DNA of 64,000 nt from Gilvimarinus gilvus (GCF_030518155.1 NZ_JAULRU010000797.1:124001-188000); one strand, 5' to 3'; shown: positions 9,185 to 19,369, counted from the first letter of the stretch. A program made the numbers and translations. Notes: generated by a model not told the origin, from the sequence alone.

Positions 9185-10093
9185 GTGCCCGATCATCCAG
9201 ACACATTGGCCAAATTTGCCGAGGCTGACACGGCCTTTAAAATTCTCGAAAGTCAGTGCTTGCGCTGGAGCGCGCCGGTGCTGTTCAGTGACCCGTTCGA
9301 GCTCAACCACCGCACGGCTCTCGCCTTTGACCCACAGACGCTCCTACAGAGCGTCATCCGTGCCGCCTGTGGCATGATATTCGCGCGCGAGGAACCTCGC
9401 GGTGCATCACCCCTTGCCACCGTTATTAGGCGCTGGCGCGATGAAGAGCGTTTTGGCTCGCCGGAAGAAGCCGAGGAAGTGTTAAGCGAGTTAATGGCGC
9501 GGATGGTTGATCAGCGCCAGGATGAAATCGATGAGCTGATGGGTGATTGGCGCCTCTATACCCGCAGCTTACGGATATGCAGTTTCAGCGCCAAGGTGGA
9601 CAATCTCACAGCCTGGCAATATTTTGCCAATGAGCACCGAGGCGCCGCATTTAAATTTCAGTGCGGCGACGACACACCGCTGCGTCACCCTCAGGCTGTG
9701 CGTTACAATCTGGCGCGGCCAGAGATAACCTCTCTGAAAGAGCAGCTTAATGTCGTTCTGTACAATGAAAAGCTGCGCTCGCAGGAGTTTTTCGAAGATA
9801 AATTTTTAGTCAAGCAGCCCAGCGCCAAAAATGAATCCGAATGGCGTTGCCTTATGAATGTGAACGCTGAGGAGTCGGCTAAAAGTACCGATGAATCACT
9901 CTGGTACTCAGACGTAAAATTTGCGCCCGAGCACTTGCGCTCTGTTTATCTGGGAGCGTTTATGCCGGTGGCAACAAAGAAAAAGCTGGTCGAGTTGGTT
10001 ACAGAAAAATACCCAGAAACCAAAATCTTTCAGGCCGAAGCAACCCCCGGCAAGTATGAGATTGGCTTTTCTAGGGTGACGTTAAAAAATTAA
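9185..10093 (+). CDS. DUF2971 domain protein
   Basis: A 302-residue soluble protein of unknown function. It has the layout of DUF2971: an N-terminal segment with LFSDPFELNHR (the usual F-x-DPF motif, about 38-48), a central ICSFSAKVDNLTAWQYFANEHRGAAF (the S-FS-x-DNL-x-W-YA-x-H-G pattern, about 129-155), and a later EWRCLMN. These conserved motifs suggest an enzyme, but none has been assigned; DUF2971 proteins are often found in defence or variable gene neighbourhoods. Start is GTG with AAGGAA eight bases before. It is convergent with lnt, 6 bases apart. It interrupts otherwise conserved core genes. Confidence 0.7.
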   Translation: MPDHPDTLAKFAEADTAFKILESQCLRWSAPVLFSDPFELNHRTALAFDPQTLLQSVIRAACGMIFAREEPRGASPLATVIRRWRDEERFGSPEEAEEVLSELMARMVDQRQDEIDELMGDWRLYTRSLRICSFSAKVDNLTAWQYFANEHRGAAFKFQCGDDTPLRHPQAVRYNLARPEITSLKEQLNVVLYNEKLRSQEFFEDKFLVKQPSAKNESEWRCLMNVNAEESAKSTDESLWYSDVKFAPEHLRSVYLGAFMPVATKKKLVELVTEKYPETKIFQAEATPGKYEIGFSRVTLKN

Positions 10094-10099
10094 CCTCGC

Positions 10100-11644
10100 T
10101 CAGTAATGAAACCGACGCCGCGCCGCCAACAACCCCAACAATAGACCTAAGCTTAGCGCTATCACCGGCCAGCTTCCCCAACGCATAAAAGGTGTCGCGC
10201 CGTACGCTGGATATACCGTGCCCGTCAAGGTAGTTTGGACAAACTGCTCACTTCGCTCTATCACAACGCCTTTTTCATCTACCACAGCGCTAACACCATT
10301 ATTGGTGCTACGCAGTAAGTAACGGCCCGTTTCTAACGCGCGCATCTGCGCCATTTGGAGGTGCTGCAAAGGACCGATGGAATCGGCAAACCAAGCATCA
10401 TTACTTACTGTCAGTAGTACGTTGCGGTGTCTGGCGCCGTCGGCAACCAGCGATGGGTAAACGACTTCGTAACAAATGCTCGGGGCAATGCTGACCTCCC
10501 CCACCTGCAAGCCACTTTGCATATCGGTGCCGCGATGAATATAGGACGTAGGCAAATCAAAAAATTGTATCGCGCCCCGCAACCACTCGGCTAAGGGCAC
10601 ATATTCCCCAAAAGGCACGAGACGACGCTTGTGATAAATCCCCAGCGCGTTGCCCAACCCAACCAAGGAGTTGTAATAACGTCGCTCCCGGCGTTCATCA
10701 AAGATAATGCCAGTAATAACGCCCGTGTCGGTTGCAACGGCTTGGCGGGTTACCTCGTTGAGAAAATCCAGAGCCGTATGATAGGTGAGAGGTACGGCGG
10801 CTTCTGGCCATATCAACCAGTCACTGTCCCAGTGGGGCTCACTCATATTCATGAGTAAATCCAAGGTGGGCTGAGCTTGGGCCGGCTGCCACTTCACCTC
10901 CTGCGCGATATTCGGTTGCACCATGGCAACTTTTACAGGCTGGTCATTATTGACCTTGGTCCAGGCGACAGGCTGTAAAAACCAGCCGGCGCCCCATAAG
11001 GCAAGGGCCAGGGCCGTTGCCATCCACAGATTAGCGGAAGGGCGCATAAAAAATGCCCAGCTCGCCAGGCAGGCGGCACTAAAAGAGGTAATCAGCCCCA
11101 CCCCCAACACACCCAAAACAGGTGCCCATCCGGCCAGAGGCGTAGACAGGTGTCCATAGCCTATATACAGCCAGGGGAACCCTGTCAGTAACCAGGAGCG
11201 CAGCCATTCACCCAGTAAGTAGCAGGCGGGAAACCCCAATAGAATACCCAACCGACCGTGGCCAATCAGGCGAATACACAACACGAAAGGAGCGGCAAAA
11301 ATTAACGCCAGAAACAGCACAAACAAGGCCGTGAGCACTGCCGCCAGATACCAGGAGGCATTGCCAAACTGATTGATCGCTACAAACACCCACGACACAC
11401 CAATACCGTAAAGGCCTACGCCGAACGCCGTAGCTAAAGCCCATGCTCGCTTCGGTCTGGCCTTGAACAACAACAGAGCAAATCCAGCCAGCCCGACAAT
11501 GGCCAAAGGCCAAAGATTAAAAGGTGCCAGCGCAAGCGGTTGCACGCCGCCACAACACAAGGCTAACGCAATCGCGGCGAGCCAGTGCAGTCTACCCAGG
11601 CCAGACTTCACCTGACCGGTAATAATGGTTTCAGTCGTTATCAA
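10100..11644 (-). CDS. lnt: Apolipoprotein N-acyltransferase
   Basis: A 514-residue inner-membrane enzyme that adds the third acyl chain to the N-terminal cysteine of lipoproteins, needed for Lol-dependent sorting. About six N-terminal membrane segments (residues 20-225) precede a periplasmic nitrilase-like domain with the catalytic triad E281 (WPEAAVP), K339 (HKRRLVPFGEY) and C391 (SICYEV). A last membrane helix ends in RRRFHY. The start overlaps the corC end by 14 bases, the usual arrangement in this operon. The enzyme would mature the many lipoproteins of this window. Confidence 0.95.
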   Translation of the reverse strand: MITTETIITGQVKSGLGRLHWLAAIALALCCGGVQPLALAPFNLWPLAIVGLAGFALLLFKARPKRAWALATAFGVGLYGIGVSWVFVAINQFGNASWYLAAVLTALFVLFLALIFAAPFVLCIRLIGHGRLGILLGFPACYLLGEWLRSWLLTGFPWLYIGYGHLSTPLAGWAPVLGVLGVGLITSFSAACLASWAFFMRPSANLWMATALALALWGAGWFLQPVAWTKVNNDQPVKVAMVQPNIAQEVKWQPAQAQPTLDLLMNMSEPHWDSDWLIWPEAAVPLTYHTALDFLNEVTRQAVATDTGVITGIIFDERRERRYYNSLVGLGNALGIYHKRRLVPFGEYVPLAEWLRGAIQFFDLPTSYIHRGTDMQSGLQVGEVSIAPSICYEVVYPSLVADGARHRNVLLTVSNDAWFADSIGPLQHLQMAQMRALETGRYLLRSTNNGVSAVVDEKGVVIERSEQFVQTTLTGTVYPAYGATPFMRWGSWPVIALSLGLLLGLLAARRRFHY

Positions 11645-12497
11645 GCGTCAGCCGCACCAAATGAATTTGTCGATTGTCGGCGTAGAGCACCCGGAACTTG
11701 AAACCGTCGATTTCGGCCGTTTCATTGCGCTTGGGCAAATGCCCGAACGCCTGCATCAGAATGCCTCCGATTGTGTCGAAGTCATCATCGGATAATCCAG
11801 CCTCGAAATAATCGTTGAAGTCTTCAATCGGCGTCAGTGCTTTAATCACATAATCGGTATCGCTGACGCGCTTTATATGCTCGTCACTCACCTCTTCGTC
11901 GGTTTCGTCTTCAATATTGCCGACAATCTCTTCGAGGATATCCTCAATGGTAATCAGCCCGGATATACCGCCATATTCATCAATAACCAACGCCATGTGA
12001 TAACGCTGCTCGCGGAATTCGCGCAGCAATACGTTGACCCGCTTGCTTTCCGGTACAATGTTGGCGGTGCGCAATATTTCTTCCAGACTAAAGTCGGTAG
12101 TGCCTTCAAGCATCATCCGCAGTAGATCTTTGGCCAGCAATATCCCCTTAACATCATCGATCGAGTCGCCAATAACCGGGAACCGGGAGTGACCAGACTC
12201 AATAATTTTGGGTAAAAAATCTTGCGGCTTGTCATCAATTTTTACGGCTACAATTTGCGTGCGGGGTATCATGATCTCACGCGCTTGCAGGCTGGAAACG
12301 TCCAGCGCCCCTTCAATGATGTTTAACGCTTCTTGATCGAGAAGCTTGTTCTCTGCGGCATCCTTGATGATGTCCATCAAGTCGTCGCGGGATTTAGGTT
12401 CCGCGGAGAATGCGTGCAACAGCTTGTCGAGCCAGGATTTCTCTTGGTTCCTTGGTAAGCTGCTACTCGAGGGGTCGTCCGTCATGGCGTTGATCAT
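11631..12497 (-). CDS. corC: CorC/YbeX CBS-domain protein
   Basis: A 288-residue cytoplasmic protein with two CBS domains (about 65-190; [11 protein letters not shown] and [22 protein letters not shown]) and a C-terminal CorC_HlyC domain (about 205-285; [18 protein letters not shown]). CorC-type proteins are linked to magnesium and cobalt efflux and, in this operon, to ribosome and envelope homeostasis. It overlaps ybeY by 4 bases and lnt by 14. Confidence 0.93.
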   Translation of the reverse strand: MINAMTDDPSSSSLPRNQEKSWLDKLLHAFSAEPKSRDDLMDIIKDAAENKLLDQEALNIIEGALDVSSLQAREIMIPRTQIVAVKIDDKPQDFLPKIIESGHSRFPVIGDSIDDVKGILLAKDLLRMMLEGTTDFSLEEILRTANIVPESKRVNVLLREFREQRYHMALVIDEYGGISGLITIEDILEEIVGNIEDETDEEVSDEHIKRVSDTDYVIKALTPIEDFNDYFEAGLSDDDFDTIGGILMQAFGHLPKRNETAEIDGFKFRVLYADNRQIHLVRLTLDND

Positions 12498-12991
12498 TCC
12501 TGGTTGGGTGGTAACTCGGCCGAGACGGCGTCATTAGCCACCTCGTCGTAGGGGGGCGCAAAGCCTAACCCAGTGATTATTTTTGTCTCCAGCGCTTCCA
12601 TATGCTCGGCCTCATCGTCATCGATGTGGTCGTAACCTAGCAAATGCAAAGTGCCATGCACAAGCATGTGCGCCCAATGCGCGCTGCTGGGTTTGCCCTG
12701 TTCCAGCGCCTCGCGCTCGACCACATGGGCACAGATGACCAGGTCGCCAAGCAGTGGTAAGCCCAGTTCTGCGGGTAAATCGGCAGGGAAAGACAATACA
12801 TTGGTAGGGTAATCACGACCGCGATACTGGCCGTTGAGGCGCTGGCTGGTTGCGGCGTCGACAATACTAACACTGACCTCGCTTTGCTCAAGCGAATCGG
12901 GAATTGCCGCCGCCACCCATCGGTGTACTTCGTCGTCGCTGGGCAGTGCCTCATCCGGCACCTGAACGTCGATATCTACCTGACAGGTCAT
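12494..12991 (-). CDS. ybeY: Endoribonuclease YbeY, rRNA maturation factor
   Basis: A 165-residue zinc endoribonuclease involved in 16S rRNA 3'-end maturation and 70S quality control. The metal motif H-x3-H-x5-H is present as [11 protein letters not shown] (H112, H116, H122). Upstream NVLSFPAD and [10 protein letters not shown] are family signatures. It starts 3 bases after phoH and overlaps corC by 4. Confidence 0.95.
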   Translation of the reverse strand: MTCQVDIDVQVPDEALPSDDEVHRWVAAAIPDSLEQSEVSVSIVDAATSQRLNGQYRGRDYPTNVLSFPADLPAELGLPLLGDLVICAHVVEREALEQGKPSSAHWAHMLVHGTLHLLGYDHIDDDEAEHMEALETKIITGLGFAPPYDEVANDAVSAELPPNQE

Positions 12992-12994
12992 GTC

Positions 12995-14059
12995 CTAACG
13001 CTCGTTGGAGGGCTGTTGAGCTTCGAACGCGTCGTAGGCTTCAACAATCCGTTGCACCAATGGGTGGCGCACCACATCTTTTGAGCCAAAATGCGTGAAA
13101 CTAATACCCTCGACCCCGTCAAGCACTTCAATGACGTGTTTAAGGCCAGACTTCTGACCACGCGGTAAATCAATTTGCGATGGGTCGCCTGTGATAACCG
13201 CCGTAGAGCCGAAGCCGATTCGGGTCAAAAACATCTTCATCTGTTCGCAGGTCGTATTTTGGCTCTCGTCCAGAATAACAAATGAATTGTTCAGGGTTCG
13301 ACCACGCATGTAAGCCAGCGGCGCGACTTCGATCACTGTACGCTCTAGAAGCTTGCCCACGGTTTCAAAACCTAGCATTTCAAATAAGGCGTCGTACAAC
13401 GGCCGCAAATAGGGGTCGACCTTCTGCGCCAAGTCGCCGGGCAGGAAGCCCAGTTTCTCACCTGCTTCAACGGCGGGGCGAACCAACAATATGCGCTCTA
13501 CATCATCGCGCAGCAAGGCCTCGACGGCACAGGCGACAGCCAGATAGGTTTTCCCTGTACCGGCCGGACCCACACCGAAATTAATGTCGTGAGTTTGCAC
13601 TGCGCGCACATAGCGCTGCTGATTCAAACCGCGCGGTTTAATCGTGCACTTTTTGGTTCGAATGAGAACTGTGCCCGCAGGTACAGGGGCATCGTCCGGT
13701 GTCTGCACTGACTCTTGTTGCTGCTGCATAAGTTGTTCAACCCCCGCACTTTGCAAGGCCAGGTGAATTTCATCGGGGGTCAACTCAATGTGCTGAGTTT
13801 CGCGATAGAGTTCCCGCAGAATTTGGGCCACGGCATCAACCACGGAGGATTTACCAATCAGTGAGAACTGATTGCCCCGGTTGCGAATTTCAATGTTAAG
13901 GCGCTCTTCAATCTGGCGCAGGTGCTGGTCGAATTGACCGCAAAGGCTGGCGAGACGGCGGTTATCACTGGGCTCCAAAACCACCTCACAGGTGTTCTCA
14001 GACAGATCGGGCACGACGTGTTTATTCAAGGACGATTCGGTACTCTTTGTTGCGTTCAC
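12995..14059 (-). CDS. ybeZ: PhoH-like ATPase (YbeZ)
   Basis: A 354-residue P-loop protein of the PhoH family. The N-terminal KH-like region (about 25-110; LNIEIRNRGNQFSLIG) is followed by the ATPase with Walker A GPAGTGKT (164-171) and Walker B VILDESQN. It partners YbeY in rRNA handling and is encoded directly upstream of it here. A Gln-rich stretch (QQQQE, about 112-117) joins the two domains. Confidence 0.93.
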   Translation of the reverse strand: MNATKSTESSLNKHVVPDLSENTCEVVLEPSDNRRLASLCGQFDQHLRQIEERLNIEIRNRGNQFSLIGKSSVVDAVAQILRELYRETQHIELTPDEIHLALQSAGVEQLMQQQQESVQTPDDAPVPAGTVLIRTKKCTIKPRGLNQQRYVRAVQTHDINFGVGPAGTGKTYLAVACAVEALLRDDVERILLVRPAVEAGEKLGFLPGDLAQKVDPYLRPLYDALFEMLGFETVGKLLERTVIEVAPLAYMRGRTLNNSFVILDESQNTTCEQMKMFLTRIGFGSTAVITGDPSQIDLPRGQKSGLKHVIEVLDGVEGISFTHFGSKDVVRHPLVQRIVEAYDAFEAQQPSNER

Positions 14060-14163
14060 TGATTTAAGACTAAACCATTCAAACGGGCGTGAAAAGGGGC
14101 TTTACCGGCCAATTCATTATTAGCAAGGCGCCCCATTTAACCTCTGGTTATAGGCTGCGATTA

Positions 14164-15525
14164 TTACAACTCATCTATTTCAGAGCTGATCAAAGTCCCC
14201 AGCAGGGAATTAGGCAATGCCTGATCAATACGAACGTCAGCAAACTTACCAATTAACGCCGGCTCATCGGCGCGAAAATTCACCACACGGTTATTTTCGG
14301 TACGGCCAGACAACTGGCCCGGGTCTTTTTTACTGTAACCACTTACCAGTACGCGCTCGACATTACCTACCATTTGGCGACTGATTTGCTGAGCCTGCTG
14401 GGTAATACGGTCCTGCAGGATCTTCAGACGCTGTTTTTTAACTTCCATCGGCGTGTCATCTGGCAAATCTGAAGCCGGAGTGCCTGGACGCGGACTGTAT
14501 ATAAAGCTAAACGACACGTCAAAACCAATGTCACTGATCAAATCCATGGTTTTTTCAAAGTCAGCTTCGGTTTCACCGGGAAAACCGACGATAAAATCAG
14601 ATGAAAAACTGATATTCGGGCGCAACTTGCGAATTCGGCGCATTTTGGACTTGTATTCTAGCGCCGTGTGACCACGTTTCATTGCCATCAGGATTCGGTC
14701 CGAGCCACTTTGTACAGGCAAATGCAAATGGCTTACCAGCTCTGGTACTTCAGCGTACACATCAATCAACGAATCAGAGAATTCAACCGGGTGTGACGTG
14801 GTAAACCGAATTCTATCAATTCCGTCTACCGCAGCGACTAAAGTAATTAACTCCGCTAAGTCGACAATGCCGTTCGCCGACTCGCCCCGATAAGCGTTAA
14901 CGTTCTGGCCCAGTAGATTAATCTCACGCACATCCTGCGCCGCCAGGTGCACCACTTCGGCAAGCACGTCCTCCAGAGGTCGACTTACCTCTTCTCCTCG
15001 GGTGTACGGCACCACGCAGAACGTGCAGTATTTAGAACAACCCTCCATAATGGAGACAAAGGCACTGACACCGTCGGCATCAGGCTGCGGCAAATTGTCG
15101 AACTTTTCTATCTCCGGAAAGCTGATGTCAACCACTACCGCACCATTGTCGCGAGGTTGCTCGATCATCTCGGGTAAGCGATGTAAGGTTTGCGGGCCGA
15201 AAATCAAATCGACATAGGGCGCGCGCTCCGCTATCGCCGCGCCCTCCTGGCTGGCAACACAGCCACCAACGCCGATAATCATATCGGGGTTCTTTTCTTT
15301 CAACTGCTTCCATCGACCCAGCTGATGAAACAGCTTATCTTGTGCCTTTTCGCGAATTGAACAGGTGTTAATCAGCACCACGTCGGCGTCTTCGGGGTTT
15401 TCGGTCGCCACCATTTGGTGGGAGTCACCCAAGAGATCACGCATGCGAGAGGAATCATATTCATTCATCTGACAACCGTGGGTCTTGATGTAGAGCTTTT
15501 TCACCGGTGTTTCAGTCGCTGACAT
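14164..15525 (-). CDS. miaB: tRNA-2-methylthio-N6-dimethylallyladenosine synthase MiaB
   Basis: A 453-residue radical-SAM methylthiotransferase that converts i6A37 to ms2i6A37 in tRNAs reading UNN codons. The N-terminal UPF0004 domain holds C18, C55 and C89 for the auxiliary cluster. The radical-SAM motif is CSKYCTFC (C163, C167, C170). [14 protein letters not shown] and a C-terminal TRAM domain (about 385-445) complete the usual layout. It heads the operon with phoH, separated by about 100 bases that may hold an internal promoter. Confidence 0.96.
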   Translation of the reverse strand: MSATETPVKKLYIKTHGCQMNEYDSSRMRDLLGDSHQMVATENPEDADVVLINTCSIREKAQDKLFHQLGRWKQLKEKNPDMIIGVGGCVASQEGAAIAERAPYVDLIFGPQTLHRLPEMIEQPRDNGAVVVDISFPEIEKFDNLPQPDADGVSAFVSIMEGCSKYCTFCVVPYTRGEEVSRPLEDVLAEVVHLAAQDVREINLLGQNVNAYRGESANGIVDLAELITLVAAVDGIDRIRFTTSHPVEFSDSLIDVYAEVPELVSHLHLPVQSGSDRILMAMKRGHTALEYKSKMRRIRKLRPNISFSSDFIVGFPGETEADFEKTMDLISDIGFDVSFSFIYSPRPGTPASDLPDDTPMEVKKQRLKILQDRITQQAQQISRQMVGNVERVLVSGYSKKDPGQLSGRTENNRVVNFRADEPALIGKFADVRIDQALPNSLLGTLISSEIDEL

Positions 15526-15725
15526 AGAGATTTAGCCTGCTGTGGTACTTATTTACGGGCGCGCATTATAGCGGTCTCACCGGTCAAATCCCATAGCCAC
15601 AACCATCATTTTGACTAATTTTTATCCAAAAGCGCTTTCTTCAGAACGCGAATATGCTATTCTTCGCGCCCTTTTTCAACAACCGAACACTTGCCCAATC
15701 ACTAAAGGCCACAAAACGGAACGCT

Positions 15726-16061
15726 ATGAGTCTCAAACCCACGTACAAAGTTATTTTTCTTAATCAAGGTCAGGTCTTTGAGGTATTTGCCCGGGCAATT
15801 TACCAAAGCGAAATGTACGGTTTTATTGAGGTTGAAGAGTTTGTATTTGGCGAACGTAGTCAGGTTTTGGTCGATCCGGGGGAAGAAAAGCTCAAAAACG
15901 AATTCGCCGGCGTTAAACGCTCCTACATTCCGATACACTCCATTGTCCGTATTGACGAAGTGGAGAAGGAAGGGGCAGCCCGGGTGTTAGAGGCCAAGGG
16001 CAACAATAGTACCGTTACACCATTCCCTTACGGCGGCATGGGACCTGGCGACGACAGCTAA
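15726..16061 (+). CDS. DUF1820 family protein
   Basis: A 111-residue cytoplasmic protein of the DUF1820 family, found in gammaproteobacteria and of unknown role. Conserved features are YKVIFLNQGQVFEVFAR near the start, GFIEVEEFVFGE, and KRSYIPIHSIVRIDEVEKEG. The frame is open from 15654, but the ATG at 15726 (MSLKPTYKV) is preferred because the family begins there and GGAA precedes it. It diverges from miaB. Confidence 0.85.
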   Translation: MSLKPTYKVIFLNQGQVFEVFARAIYQSEMYGFIEVEEFVFGERSQVLVDPGEEKLKNEFAGVKRSYIPIHSIVRIDEVEKEGAARVLEAKGNNSTVTPFPYGGMGPGDDS

Positions 16062-16240
16062 CCTTCCCTAATTGATGGGCCCCATAAATCTAACGGCGGC
16101 TATCGTGCACGTCTGCTCAGCCCCTCCAAAATAAGCAATTCAGTTCTGTTGCTGTGTAGGCGCATAAAGTGGCGCATTCACGCAGCACAAGCGATACCAT
16201 ATACCAACGTCGATCTATCGGCAGGTTTCAGCGTCTACAC

Positions 16241-16268
16241 TTGACACATGTTATTGCTACCACATAAC
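16241..16268 (+). promoter_or_regulatory. Candidate promoter of the GlpD-like gene
   Basis: A consensus -35 box TTGACA (16241-16246) is followed after 16 bases by CATAAC (16263-16268). The GTG start is about 40 bases further on, with AAGGAG before it. The rest of the 16062-16309 spacer shows nothing recognisable. Confidence 0.5.
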
Positions 16269-16309
16269 GCGCAGCCGTCTTGGCTTGCCAGCAGATTAAG
16301 GAGCACCCC

Positions 16310-17479
16310 GTGAGCTACGATCTAGCCATCATCGGCGCGGGCATCACCGGCGCAGGCGTAGCCCAAGCGGCCGCAGCCGCCGGCTACAAGGTAGTCTTGC
16401 TGGAGTCCTCGAGCGTTGGTGGGGCAACGTCCAGCGCATCCAGCAAGCTTATTCACGGCGGCCTTCGCTACCTTGAATCGGGCCAATTGGGGCTGGTTCG
16501 CGAGTCGCTGCTTGAGCGCGAGCTTTTGCTAAAGCTCGCGCCTGACCTGGTCACATTAGCCCCCTTGCACATACCGGTTTACCGCAACAGTTCGCGCTCC
16601 CCTATTACCATAAGGGCCGGATTATCACTCTACCACCTGCTGTCGGGTTTTAGCGAACACACTCGCTTTAGCAGTCTGGCCAGACACCAATGGTCAGAGC
16701 TGGATGGAATTACCACGCAGGGGCTAAGGTCTGTATTCCGCTATTTTGAAGCGCAGACAAATGACCAGGCGCTGACTCACGCTGTGGTGCAATCGGCGCA
16801 AAAATTGGGGGCGGAGCTGCTACTGCCTGCGACCTTTCAAGACGCGGAGATTCATAAAAACGGCTGTGAAATACGCTATACCGACAACAACGATCAACAT
16901 ACCTTGCAGGCCCGCGTACTGGTTAATTGTGCCGGCCCCTGGGCCTGGAAGCTTAACCAGCGCATATCGCCTATCCCTAAGCTCCCCAACGTCGATTTGA
17001 TTGGCGGTAGCCACCTACTGCTGCCACCACTGTTAGAGCGGCATTATTATCTGGAATCACCGACCGACGGCCGCGCCATATTCGCTTTGCCGTGGCAAGG
17101 AAAATTACTTGTAGGCACCACCGAAATAGAACACCAGGGTTCGCCGGAAACTGTACAATGCCACCCCCATGAGATGCACTATTTACTGAATGTGCTCAAA
17201 CACTATTTCCCGCATCTACATCCACTGCCATCGAGTGCCGACAGCTTTGCTGGGCTGCGTGTGCTGCCGCGCAGCACCTCAGGAGCCTTTGGCTGCAGCC
17301 GCGAGGTTATGATGGTTGCGGACAATCCCGGCAAACCCAAAACATTGACGTTAATGGGCGGAAAACTGACCACTTACCGTGCAACCGCTGAACAGGCTTT
17401 AAAGCGCTTATACCCCAGCCTGCCCGCGGCACGGCCTATTGCGAACACCCGCTCCTTGCACCTAACACCGGCTGAATAG
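16310..17479 (+). CDS. Short GlpD-like FAD-dependent oxidoreductase
   Basis: A 389-residue flavoprotein resembling the FAD half of aerobic glycerol-3-phosphate dehydrogenase. The N-terminal dinucleotide fold reads AIIGAGITGAGVA (about 5-17) and is followed by SSASSKLIHGGLRYLESGQLG, the GlpD signature. GTTEIEHQGSP and LRVLPRSTSGA lie later. The C-terminal domain of standard GlpD (about 500 residues) is missing: the protein ends soon after MGGKLTTYRATAEQALKRL. Start is GTG with AAGGAG spaced correctly; an upstream ATG at 16280 is less likely. It lies 39 bases before the di-heme cytochrome gene, so co-transcription is plausible. Substrate is uncertain. Confidence 0.8.
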   Translation: MSYDLAIIGAGITGAGVAQAAAAAGYKVVLLESSSVGGATSSASSKLIHGGLRYLESGQLGLVRESLLERELLLKLAPDLVTLAPLHIPVYRNSSRSPITIRAGLSLYHLLSGFSEHTRFSSLARHQWSELDGITTQGLRSVFRYFEAQTNDQALTHAVVQSAQKLGAELLLPATFQDAEIHKNGCEIRYTDNNDQHTLQARVLVNCAGPWAWKLNQRISPIPKLPNVDLIGGSHLLLPPLLERHYYLESPTDGRAIFALPWQGKLLVGTTEIEHQGSPETVQCHPHEMHYLLNVLKHYFPHLHPLPSSADSFAGLRVLPRSTSGAFGCSREVMMVADNPGKPKTLTLMGGKLTTYRATAEQALKRLYPSLPAARPIANTRSLHLTPAE

Positions 17480-17518
17480 TGCCTCCACATTGATTGCTGC
17501 AGCGCAAAGGAATCTCTT

Positions 17519-19369
17519 ATGGTTGTTAGAAAATACCTGACTGCTGTTTGTATGTTGACACTCGTTGCCTGCCAATCCAGTGATGATCACCTTAATAACC
17601 CGAGCAGTGAAACGACCGTAAATGGCAACGACAGAGATTATATTCAAACACTCTTTTATGCCGAGCAAAACTGGAGTGAAGCCGATCGATTGTGGTTTTA
17701 CAATACCTCTCAAGGGTCTAATTTAATCCCCCTAGAGTTTTTTCTGCATTTGGAAACTGCACACAACACTGAGCTGTTTCGCGCCGCCCGAAACATGGGA
17801 CGCTACCGCTACCTGCCGCAGAATGTCAGCCAGCAAAACCCCTATGGTTTACCGCTGGGATGGGTTGCCAACACCCATGAGGGGGAAACGTATGTAGGCC
17901 TGACTTGTGCCGCGTGCCACACCGCTCAAGTTAATTGGCAAGGGCGCTCCATCAGAATTGACGGCGGCCCCGCAATGGCTGACATGGATAAAATGCTTGG
18001 TGAGTTAGAGCAAGCCATTGCAGCTACTCTAACTCAAACCGATAAATGGCAGCGATTCAGTACGGCCCTAGCTGCCATACCGCAAGCAAAATTGCGTGCA
18101 CAGGTCGAGTTGGTTTATCGAGAACTCGCGGCCTACAACGCACGTAACCGTTCGATAAACAAGGGAACGGAGGTCGCGTACGGTTATGCCAGGCTCGATG
18201 CGTTCGGACGCATTTATAACCGTATACTTTCTCACCTAACGCCCAACGCGAATAACGCTAACTCGCCCAACGCCCCCGTTAGCTACCCTTTTTTATGGGA
18301 TACCCCACAGCATGATTTTGTCCAGTGGAATGGCGTGGGGGATAATTCTGGCCATGGAGCCCTTGGCCGCAATACGGGTGAAGTTCTTGGTGTGTTCGCC
18401 AGCTTCAACCTGCGAACACACAACCAGGCAGCGGGCTACCCCTCCTCAATCGACGTAGCAAATCTAATAGCACTTGAAAAACACCTGGAGAAGCTGTGGT
18501 CTCCCAGCTGGGAATCTCTGGCTCAACGCGAATTGTTACCGCCTATTAATAGGGAACTGGCCGCAGCGGGACAGACGCTATTTCACCAGTATCAGTGCCA
18601 CACGTGCCATCAGCCGATTCAACGGCAGAATCCGCAGCGGCGTATCCTGGCGCAAATGAGCTCAATGCAACGTATTGGGACAGACCCGCAAATGGCAGAA
18701 AATGCTTTTAACTATTCGGGGTTAAGTGGCTATTTTGAAGGTCAGTACATTGATGACGCCGCGCCAGAAAATGGGCAATTTAAAGCAGTAGCGCAAGGTC
18801 TGCTAGCATTACGTAAAGCCAGCTCAGGAGCCATTCGCTATGCTCTGGCCGGACAAAGCTCACGCGAAAACAGTGCGGCCGACGCAGGCAAAGTACAAAA
18901 CAGCACTAAGTATTTAGACCTGACGACCACCAACAAAGCCTCACCCAGAGCGCTTTTAGCCTATAAAGCACGCCCTTTGAACGGTATATGGGCAACAGCC
19001 CCCTATCTACACAATGGCTCTGTACCAACGCTTTACGACTTGTTGCTGCCGGCCTGCGATAGACCATCCCCGCACCTGCAGTGCCGCCCCAACCGCTTTT
19101 CAGTTGGATCTTTCGAGCTCGACACAACGTTAGTGGGCTTCATTAAACATGAAGCCACAACCAGTCAGGAACTTTTTATATTTAATACCCAACTACCCGG
19201 CAACAGCAACCGCGGCCACGAATATGCCGCCGGGGTTACTCCAGTGATAGTGACGACTAACAGTGGCGAAATCAAATATACTGACGAAGGAGAAATGTTA
19301 ACCAGAACGCTACCCGCACTCGATCATGAACAACGTCTGGCGCTGGTAGAGTATTTAAAAACCCTGTAA
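17519..19369 (+). CDS. RoxA-like di-heme cytochrome c lipoprotein
   Basis: A 616-residue exported protein. The signal MVVRKYLTAVCMLTLVAC ends in a lipobox (Cys18), so it should be anchored at the outer membrane. Two heme c sites are present: CAACH at 130 and CHTCH at 360. Text around the first site (GLTCAACHTAQ, RIDGGPAMADMD) places it in the large di-heme-cytochrome-c-peroxidase group that includes rubber oxygenase RoxA and RoxB, rather than the short CcpA/MauG proteins. The distal part holds GIWATAPYLHNGSVPTLYDLL, the heme-pocket signature of these proteins. The gene is not next to any maturation genes. Substrate is unknown; a peroxidase, an oxygenase or an electron carrier are all possible. 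Confidence 0.82.
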   Translation: MVVRKYLTAVCMLTLVACQSSDDHLNNPSSETTVNGNDRDYIQTLFYAEQNWSEADRLWFYNTSQGSNLIPLEFFLHLETAHNTELFRAARNMGRYRYLPQNVSQQNPYGLPLGWVANTHEGETYVGLTCAACHTAQVNWQGRSIRIDGGPAMADMDKMLGELEQAIAATLTQTDKWQRFSTALAAIPQAKLRAQVELVYRELAAYNARNRSINKGTEVAYGYARLDAFGRIYNRILSHLTPNANNANSPNAPVSYPFLWDTPQHDFVQWNGVGDNSGHGALGRNTGEVLGVFASFNLRTHNQAAGYPSSIDVANLIALEKHLEKLWSPSWESLAQRELLPPINRELAAAGQTLFHQYQCHTCHQPIQRQNPQRRILAQMSSMQRIGTDPQMAENAFNYSGLSGYFEGQYIDDAAPENGQFKAVAQGLLALRKASSGAIRYALAGQSSRENSAADAGKVQNSTKYLDLTTTNKASPRALLAYKARPLNGIWATAPYLHNGSVPTLYDLLLPACDRPSPHLQCRPNRFSVGSFELDTTLVGFIKHEATTSQELFIFNTQLPGNSNRGHEYAAGVTPVIVTTNSGEIKYTDEGEMLTRTLPALDHEQRLALVEYLKTL

